From: Chromatiales bacterium
GTDB lineage: Bacteria; Pseudomonadota; Gammaproteobacteria; SpSt-1174
DNA length: 64,000 nucleotides
Assembly (NCBI GenBank): GCA_014762505.1
Contig: JABURS010000032.1
Span: forward strand, 147,450 to 211,449
Direction of reading: 5' to 3'
Within the stretch, counting starts at the first letter, position 1; every line of letters begins with the position of its first letter. Below the pieces are notes generated by a model. That model was not told where the DNA came from. It searched no databases and saw only the letters and a program-made list of their open reading frames with translations. Both the position numbers and the translations under genes were made by a program. Of this stretch, positions 59,189-64,000 are shown one piece after another.

Positions 59189-60333
59189 AGTACACCGACG
59201 AGTTTCGCGACCCACGGCTGGCCGAGCGCCTGGTCAGGGAGATCGAGGCGCTGGTGGCGGGCATGCCCCGCCTGCGCGAGCGTCCGCTGCAGATCATGGA
59301 GTTCTGCGGCGGTCACACCCACACCATCTTCCGCTACGGCCTGGAACGCATGCTCCCGCAGGGCATCGAGCTGGTGCACGGCCCCGGCTGCCCGGTGTGT
59401 GTGCTGCCCATGGGACGGGTGGACGACTGCATCGCCCTGGCCGAGCGGCCGGAGGTGATCTTCACCACCTTCGGCGATGCCATGCGTGTGCCCGGCTCGC
59501 GCAAGAGCCTGCTTGGGGCCAAGGCCGACGGGGCCGACGTGCGCATGGTCTACTCGCCCCTGGACGCCCTGGCCCTGGCGCGCCGGCATCCCGACCGCGA
59601 GGTGATCTTCTTCGCCCTAGGCTTCGAGACCACCATGCCCAGCACCGCGCTCACCGTGCTGCAGGCCGAGCGCGAGGGCATCGGGAACTTCTCCCTGTTC
59701 TGCAACCACATCACCACCGTGCCCACCATCAAGGCGGTGTTGGACTCGCCGGACATGCAGCTCGACGGCTTCCTCGCGCCGGGGCATGTGAGCATGGTGG
59801 TGGGGGAGGCGCCGTTCCAGTTCGTGGCACGGCAGTACGGCAAGCCCATCGTCATCACCGGCTTCGAGCCCCTGGACATCCTCCAGAGCCTGTGGATGGT
59901 CGTCCGCCAGCTGGCCGAGGGCCGCTGCGAGGTGGAGAACCAGTACTCGCGGGTGGTCCCCGCCGAGGGCAACCGCCCGGGGCTTCAGGCCATCGACCGG
60001 GTCTTCGAGCTGCGCGAGTTCTTCGAGTGGCGGGGGCTGGGCTCCATCGACCACTCCGGGGTGCGCATGCGCGAGGCCTATGCGCGCTTTGACGCCGAGC
60101 GCCGCTTCGCCGTGCCCAATCTCAAGATCGCCGATCCCAAGTCCTGCCAGTGCGGTGAGGTGATCAAGGGGGTGATCCGTCCCTGGGAGTGCAAGGTCTA
60201 CGGCACTCAGTGCACGCCGGAGCAACCGCTGGGCGCCTTGATGGTCTCCTCGGAGGGGGCCTGCGCCGCCTACTACAACTACGGCGCGGTGAAGCCCGCG
60301 GCACAGGCGGCCCGCCGGGAGGTGGTCTCGTGA
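59185..60333 (+). CDS. hypD: Hydrogenase maturation Fe-S protein HypD
   Basis: 382 residues. Conserved motifs include 'IMEFCGGHTHTIFRYGLERMLP', 'LVHGPGCPVCVLPMGRVDDCI', 'FALGFETTMPSTALTVL' and 'FCNHITTVPTIKAVL'. The [4Fe-4S] ligand set appears in 'CQCGEVIKGVIRPWECKVYGTQCTPEQPLGALMVSSEGACAAYYNYG'. HypD with HypC is the platform on which Fe(CN)2CO is built. Confidence 0.97.
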   Translation: MKYTDEFRDPRLAERLVREIEALVAGMPRLRERPLQIMEFCGGHTHTIFRYGLERMLPQGIELVHGPGCPVCVLPMGRVDDCIALAERPEVIFTTFGDAMRVPGSRKSLLGAKADGADVRMVYSPLDALALARRHPDREVIFFALGFETTMPSTALTVLQAEREGIGNFSLFCNHITTVPTIKAVLDSPDMQLDGFLAPGHVSMVVGEAPFQFVARQYGKPIVITGFEPLDILQSLWMVVRQLAEGRCEVENQYSRVVPAEGNRPGLQAIDRVFELREFFEWRGLGSIDHSGVRMREAYARFDAERRFAVPNLKIADPKSCQCGEVIKGVIRPWECKVYGTQCTPEQPLGALMVSSEGACAAYYNYGAVKPAAQAARREVVS

Positions 60334-61397
60334 GCGCCGGGGGCGGACCCATGCGCAGAGGCCGCGCGCGCCTGCGCGGGGAGGTCATCACCCTGTCCCA
60401 CGGCAGCGGCGGCAAGGCCATGCGCGATCTCATCGAGGACCTGTTCCTCGGCGGCTTCGACAATGCGATCCTCGCCACCCTGGAGGACCAGGCCCGGGTC
60501 GATCTGGCCGCCCTGGCCACCGCCGGCGACCGCCTGGCCCTGACCACCGATTCCTATGTGGTCGACCCCTTGTTCTTCCCCGGGGGCGACATCGGGGCCC
60601 TGGCGGTGAACGGGACGGTCAACGACCTGGCCGTGGGCGGTGCCAGGCCGCTGTATCTCACCTGCGGCATGATCATCGAGGAGGGGCTTGCGGTGGAGGA
60701 CCTGCGCCGGGTGGTGGCCTCCATGAAGGCCGCGGCCGACGCGGCGGGGGTGCGCATCGTCACCGGAGATACCAAGGTGGTGCATCGCGGCGCCGCCGAC
60801 AAGCTGTTCATCAACACCGCCGGGGTGGGCGTAATCCCGCCGGGCGTGGACATCCGCGCCGACCGCGCCCGTCCGGGCGACGTGGTGCTGGTCAACGGCT
60901 ACATCGGCGACCACGGCGCGGCCATCGTCGATGCCCGCGGCGAGCTGGCGCTGGACAACGACATCGCGAGCGACTGCCAGCCGCTGAACGGCCTGGTGGA
61001 GGCGATGCTGGCGGCCTGCCCGGACATCCACTGCATGCGCGATGCCACCCGCGGCGGCCTGGCCACGGTGCTCAATGAGTTCGCCCAGTCCAGCGGCTGC
61101 GGGATCCGCCTGCAGGAGACGGCCATCCCCCTGCGCGAGCCCGTGCGGGGCATGTGCGAGCTGCTGGGCCGGGACCCGCTGTACCTGGCCAACGAGGGCA
61201 AGCTGGTGGCGGTGGTGCCCGCCGAGCATGCCGAGGCCGTGCTGGCGGCCATGCGGGCCCATCCGGCCGGGCGGGACAGCGCCGCCATCGGCGAGGTCAC
61301 CGCCTCGCCCGCCGAGATGGTGGTGCTGGCCACGGGTTTCGGCGGCGAGCGCATCGTCGACATGCTAGTGGGCGAGCAGCTGCCCAGGATCTGCTGA
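60330..61397 (+). CDS. hypE: Hydrogenase maturation protein HypE
   Basis: 355 residues from a GTG overlapping the hypD stop; an ATG at 60351 is a possible alternative. 'ITLSHGSGGKAMRDLIEDLF', 'LALTTDSYVVDPLFFPGGDIGALAVNGTVNDLAVGGARP' and 'RDATRGGLATVLNEFAQSSGCGIRLQE' are PurM-like ATPase motifs. It ends 'QLPRIC', with the C-terminal Cys that is carbamoylated by HypF and dehydrated to thiocyanate. hypF itself is not in this window. Last gene of the hydrogenase operon. Confidence 0.97.
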   Translation: MSAGGGPMRRGRARLRGEVITLSHGSGGKAMRDLIEDLFLGGFDNAILATLEDQARVDLAALATAGDRLALTTDSYVVDPLFFPGGDIGALAVNGTVNDLAVGGARPLYLTCGMIIEEGLAVEDLRRVVASMKAAADAAGVRIVTGDTKVVHRGAADKLFINTAGVGVIPPGVDIRADRARPGDVVLVNGYIGDHGAAIVDARGELALDNDIASDCQPLNGLVEAMLAACPDIHCMRDATRGGLATVLNEFAQSSGCGIRLQETAIPLREPVRGMCELLGRDPLYLANEGKLVAVVPAEHAEAVLAAMRAHPAGRDSAAIGEVTASPAEMVVLATGFGGERIVDMLVGEQLPRIC

Positions 61398-61404
61398 GCC
61401 CCGC

Positions 61405-61602
61405 TCAGCCCCCGCCCTTGCCCTTCCTGGCCCGGGCCAGCTCGCGCAGCATGGCCTCCTGCTCGGCGAAGGAGGCCGGGCGCCGCGCATCGCGGGCCGC
61501 CCCCCCCAGGGCCTTGAAGTCCACCACGATGTCGCCCACCGTGATGTGAGTGGTGTTGCCGCCGGTAGCGCCTTCCTGGCCCTTCCCCGACCTGCGACCC
61601 CA
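61405..61602 (-). pseudogene. Truncated phage-like protein fragment (3' end)
   Basis: Minus-strand codons read 'TTHITVGDIVVDFKALGGAARDARRPASFAEQ', then 'EAMLRELARARKGKGGG' to a TGA at 61405-61407, only 8 bp from the hypE stop. No start codon is seen upstream before the sequence becomes the sense strand of the DGR variable gene, so only the C-terminal ~55-60 codons survive. It shares 20 identical bases with the phage early gene at 40661-40680, both coding 'ITVGDI'. Family unknown. Confidence 0.5.
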
Positions 61603-61607
61603 CCGGC

Positions 61608-62192
61608 ATGGTGGAAGTGGTCCCCGGCAAGCTGTGGGTGGACATCTACCTGAACAGTGAGGGCAGCGGCACGTGGCCGGAGAACATCCCTGTGAGCCGC
61701 TACGGCGTGCCGCCGATCAAGGACGACATCTACGCCCGGGTGGACTTCCACCTGCTGGCCCGCAATGCCGGCAAGCGCCTGCCGTCCGCCGAGGAGTTCC
61801 TGACCTACGCCGAGGGCGCGCCCCAGGGCAATGACGGCAACAACGACACGGCGTGGTCAGCCACCGGAAACACCGGCCCAACCACTGCCGGGGCAGTGGC
61901 CAAGGCGGTCTCCATGTTCAACGTGGTGGATGCGGCCGGCAACCTTTGGGACTGGCTGGACAATCATCACGACCTGGGCGGCTCCTACGCCTGGACCACC
62001 TCCGTGGTTAATGTCGGCAAGGATTCCGGCACCCCGCGCGGTGCGGTGTCCCACGCCTCTTGGCGCTGCTTCATTGGCGGCGGTCAATTCGACCACGGTG
62101 TCCGCTGCGGCTCTCGCTGCCTGAGCTCCAGCGCGATTCCGTGGCTCGCGTCTGGCAATGTGGGCCTGCGCTGCGTCTGTGACGCCCTGTGA
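61608..62192 (+). CDS. DGR variable protein, C-type-lectin/FGE-sulfatase fold (probably 5'-truncated)
   Basis: 194 residues from the ATG at 61608. The open frame extends 13 codons further up (ending CDPTG before MVEV) to a TAG at 61566, and no ribosome site precedes the ATG, so the true gene was probably longer. 'VVEVVPGKLWVDIYL'-type strand, 'KRLPSAEEFLTYAEG' and 'MFNVVDAAGNLWDWLDNHHDLGGSYAW' are FGE/C-lectin elements. The last ~44 residues (SWRCFIGGGQFDHGVRCGSR, then CLSSSAIPWLASGNVGLRCV) are the diversified binding surface. In phages such proteins sit at tail tips. Stop overlaps avd. Confidence 0.8.
   Translation: MVEVVPGKLWVDIYLNSEGSGTWPENIPVSRYGVPPIKDDIYARVDFHLLARNAGKRLPSAEEFLTYAEGAPQGNDGNNDTAWSATGNTGPTTAGAVAKAVSMFNVVDAAGNLWDWLDNHHDLGGSYAWTTSVVNVGKDSGTPRGAVSHASWRCFIGGGQFDHGVRCGSRCLSSSAIPWLASGNVGLRCVCDAL
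62053..62183 (+). repeat. DGR variable repeat (VR)
   Basis: 131 bp that align without gaps to the template repeat at 62577-62707. From 62061 to 62159 there are nine differences, eight of them at template A. The 3' 24 bp (62160-62183) is the likely IMH. It differs from its template counterpart by G-to-C at 62164 and G-to-T at 62172. Confidence 0.9.
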
Positions 62193-62551
62193 GCCCGAGC
62201 CCTGAAAGGGCCCCGCGACAGCGGGGCCTGGTTATCGTCAATAAAGCAGAGCGGCTGATACTCGATCTGGGGCCGCATATCGACAAAATCCCCAAGCGCC
62301 AGCGATACCGCTACGCCCTCCGTCTGGAGGACGGATTGTGGGAGCTGGTGCGGCGCCTGATCGAGGCGGCCATGAGCAACCAGAAAAGCAAGGTTTACCG
62401 CGCAGATGAACAGGTCCGATACCTTCACGCCCTGCTGCGTCATGCGGCAGAACGCAAGCTGCTGGGCATCAAGCGTGTGGGCGATGCCAGCAAGCAGCTA
62501 TCCGAGATCGGCGCCATGATCGGCGCCTGGCGCCAGCGGCTGGGCGCCTGA
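62189..62551 (+). CDS. avd: DGR accessory variability determinant (Avd-like four-helix bundle)
   Basis: 120 residues if started at the GTG at 62189, which overlaps the variable gene stop. Conserved sequence begins about residue 15: 'VNKAERLILDLGPHIDKIPKRQRYRYALRLEDGLWELVRRLIEAAMS', then 'ADEQVRYLHALLRHAAERKLLGIKRVGDASKQLSEIGAMIGAWRQ'. This is the bAvd/four-helix-bundle family; the pentameric protein binds RT and template RNA in mutagenic retrohoming. It is strongly basic. The first 14 residues lie over the target hairpin, so the real start is uncertain. Confidence 0.85.
   Translation: MSPSPERAPRQRGLVIVNKAERLILDLGPHIDKIPKRQRYRYALRLEDGLWELVRRLIEAAMSNQKSKVYRADEQVRYLHALLRHAAERKLLGIKRVGDASKQLSEIGAMIGAWRQRLGA
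62209..62228. promoter_or_regulatory. DGR target-site hairpin/cruciform with GRNA loop
   Basis: GGCCCCGC (62209-62216), loop GACA, GCGGGGCC (62221-62228): a perfect 8-bp stem, 25 bp after the VR. Such short GC-rich stems with GRNA tetraloops just downstream of the IMH are known to be needed for efficient target recognition in the Bordetella phage DGR. Confidence 0.75.
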
Positions 62552-62576
62552 CCGTTTAGGGGTAGGTCGGGTTTCG

Positions 62577-62707
62577 ACGCCGATTGGCGCTGCTTCATTG
62601 GCGGCGGTCAATTCGACAACGGTGTCCGCTGCGGCTCTCGCTGCCTGAACTCCAATGCGAATCCGTGGAACGCGAATGGCAATGTGGGGCTGCGCGGCGT
62701 CTGTGAC
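62577..62707 (+). ncRNA. DGR template repeat (TR) within template RNA
   Basis: 131 bp between avd and the RT gene. It carries seven AAY codons in the VR frame (AAC at 62609, 62648 and 62669; AAT at 62654, 62660, 62675 and 62681), the adenine pattern that lets the RT mutate Asn codons to many residues without making stops. Its 3' 24 bp is the IMH* counterpart. It is transcribed as non-coding RNA and reverse-transcribed with errors at A. Confidence 0.9.
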
Positions 62708-62879
62708 CACCAATACCAGAGAGGGCGGCAACGGTGTTGCCGTCACCTGAGATCCCTAACAGGGGGGTCAGCCGATCTATCCCGGTCCCGCTCCGGTGGG
62801 CCGAACACGATAGCCCGGGCGGCGTGAGTAGCCCCGAGCGAAAGCCCCTCCCGGGCGCTCTGAATCAAATGGACGACAC
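62708..62879 (+). ncRNA. DGR TR-RT spacer, structured RNA
   Basis: 172 bp without a gene. CGGCAAC-GGT-GTTGCCG (62726-62742) forms a 7-bp hairpin, and GCCCGGG near 62813 can pair with CCCGGGC near 62851. In the Bordetella DGR the ~140 nt after TR are essential for priming cDNA synthesis, so this stretch is the likely equivalent. Confidence 0.6.
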
Positions 62880-63920
62880 ATGGGAAGCAAGAATAAGCGA
62901 CTGATCGAGCAGATCATCGACTGGGACAACCTGCTGGAGGCGCACCGCCTGGCGCGTCGCGGAAAGCGCGACCGGGGCGAGGTTGCAGCCTTCGAGACGA
63001 ATCTATGGGAGGAGCTGGGCGCGCTCCAGATGGAGCTGCTGTGGGGTACCTATGCTCCGGGCCGCTACCGCTCCTTCGTGGTCTACGAGCCCAAGCGGCG
63101 CGAGATTCTGGCGGCACCCTACCGCGACCGGGTGGCGCAGCACGCCATCTGCAACATCACCGGCCCGATCTGGGACCGGGCCATGATCTTCGACAACTAC
63201 GCCTGCCGCGTCGGTAAGGGCACCCACGTGGGTGCGGATCGCGTCGAGAAGTGGCTGCGCGGCATGGTCGCCAGCGGCGACACCTGGGTGCTGAAGATGG
63301 ATGTCAGCAAGTATTTCTTCTCCATCCGGCACGATCTGGCCAAGGCCGTGGTGCGCGATCGCGTGCGCTGCCCGGCCACCTTGCGGGTGCTGGATGCCAT
63401 CATCGACAGCACGGCGGACCCGTCCGACCCGGACCCCGTAGGCATCCCTGTGGGCAACCTGACCAGCCAGTGGATCGCCAACCTGGTGGGCAACCGCATC
63501 GACCAGTGGGCGAAGCGCGAGATCGGCCTTCGGCGCTACGCCCGTTACATGGACGACATGGTGGTGCTGGTGCGCACCAAAGAGGAGGCCCTGGCGCTGC
63601 GCCAGGCGTTCGACGACAAGCTGGCCAGCATGGGCTTTCGGTTCAGCAAGACCAGCGTGCTGCCGGCCAGCCGAGGCGTGAACTTTCTGGGCTACCGGAT
63701 CTGGCCCCATAAGCGCCTGCTGCGCAAGGACTCGGTGCGGCGTATGAAGCGCCGGATGCGGGAGATGGAGTGGCAGTACGCAAGGGGTCTGATCGCCCCG
63801 GCGGAGATCCGCCAGCGCATCGCCTCATGGGTGGCCCACGCGAACCACGCGGACAGTGAAACCATCCGGCGGCGGGTGCTGGGGAGTGTGGTTTTTAAGC
63901 GGCTGGTAAAGGGCGATTAA
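62880..63920 (+). CDS. DGR reverse transcriptase
   Basis: 346 residues. The catalytic box is 'LRRYARYMDDMVVLVRTKEEAL' with YMDD near residue 222. The first Asp is in 'WVLKMDVSKYFFSIRHDLAKAVV'. Motif 4 reads 'GIPVGNLTSQWIANLVGNRID'; the [IVL]GxxxSQ form rather than QGxxxSP distinguishes DGR RTs from group II intron RTs. 'FRFSKTSVLPASRGVNFLGYRIWPHKRLLR' and a basic C-terminal thumb follow. No maturase, protease or integrase domain. It copies TR RNA with random substitutions at adenines. Confidence 0.96.
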   Translation: MGSKNKRLIEQIIDWDNLLEAHRLARRGKRDRGEVAAFETNLWEELGALQMELLWGTYAPGRYRSFVVYEPKRREILAAPYRDRVAQHAICNITGPIWDRAMIFDNYACRVGKGTHVGADRVEKWLRGMVASGDTWVLKMDVSKYFFSIRHDLAKAVVRDRVRCPATLRVLDAIIDSTADPSDPDPVGIPVGNLTSQWIANLVGNRIDQWAKREIGLRRYARYMDDMVVLVRTKEEALALRQAFDDKLASMGFRFSKTSVLPASRGVNFLGYRIWPHKRLLRKDSVRRMKRRMREMEWQYARGLIAPAEIRQRIASWVAHANHADSETIRRRVLGSVVFKRLVKGD

Positions 63921-64000
63921 AGGCGGGAGAATCGAAGTTTCAAACCTAGCAGGCTGTTGAAAAACCCAATCCACAAGCGGATCGGCGTCCGGTAAAATGC

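Noticed and set aside
62209..62228. Intrinsic terminator after the variable gene
   Set aside because: The stem has no T-tract on either strand and lies within the start of avd; its place and loop fit a DGR target hairpin better.
62880..63920. Group II intron RT or retron RT
   Set aside because: Motif 4 is of the DGR type, no maturase domain or intron RNA domains are seen, and Avd and TR/VR are adjacent.
63950..63967. CAGGCTGTTGAAAAACC near the right edge, like a terminal inverted repeat of some IS families
   Set aside because: Only about 50 bp remain before the edge, with no transposase or second end visible, so an IS cannot be supported.

Overview
This is a high-GC gammaproteobacterial window. 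Gene order resembles Chromatiales or Ectothiorhodospiraceae-type sulfur or hydrogen chemolithoautotrophs. A phosphoribulokinase and a broken CbbO-type Rubisco-activase gene point to the Calvin cycle, a full HupSLC uptake hydrogenase points to growth on H2, and NhaD hints at a saline or alkaline habitat. The genus cannot be fixed from the sequence alone.

Layout. 1-10.5 kb: TolC-family end, FIST-domain protein, membrane and MBL-fold proteins, phosphoribulokinase, SLC13 permease, NhaD antiporter, TrmB, ThiG and ThiS. 10.6-15.8 kb: a metal-uptake block (His-containing secreted protein, outer-membrane protein, ZnuA, ZnuB without an ATPase), tRNA-Gly, ThiO and a Fur-family regulator. 15.9-23.7 kb: tRNA-Thr, then a minor-pilin operon (two FimT/FimU-like, PilV, PilW, PilX, PilY1, small PilY2-like, PilE). 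23.7-31.9 kb: an IspH, FkpB, sulfite-oxidase-like, LspA, IleS, RibF, MurJ block on the minus strand. 32-40.2 kb: housekeeping genes rpsT, proB, obgE, rpmA, rplU, ispB, tRNA-Pro, gmk, rpoZ, spoT, ridA.

40.2-43.1 kb: the left end of a Mu-like transposable prophage (leftward repressor, operator repeats, rightward Ner) running into degenerate phage sequence and then the C-terminal third of a cbbO/norD-like gene. 43.2-61.4 kb: a complete H2-uptake and H2-sensing locus. hupSLC reads leftward and hupDFGHIJK-hypAB-hoxA-hupTUV-hypC-SIS-hypDE reads rightward. Both start at sigma-54-type (GG-N10-GC) promoters in one 440-bp divergent spacer, which fits the HoxA/HupR regulator encoded in the locus. HupUV senses H2, HupT relays the signal, HoxA drives transcription, and Hup/Hyp proteins build and proteolytically mature the enzyme. 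hypF is not in the window.

61.4-63.9 kb: a diversity-generating retroelement (DGR) in the canonical order variable-protein gene, avd, template repeat, reverse transcriptase. The 131-bp variable repeat (62053-62183) and template repeat (62577-62707) align without gaps. In the core, eight of nine differences lie at template adenines and six of seven template Asn codons are changed. A GC-rich hairpin with a GRNA-type loop lies just after the variable repeat. The variable gene looks 5'-truncated at a rearrangement junction, and phage-like fragments flank both sides of the hydrogenase locus.
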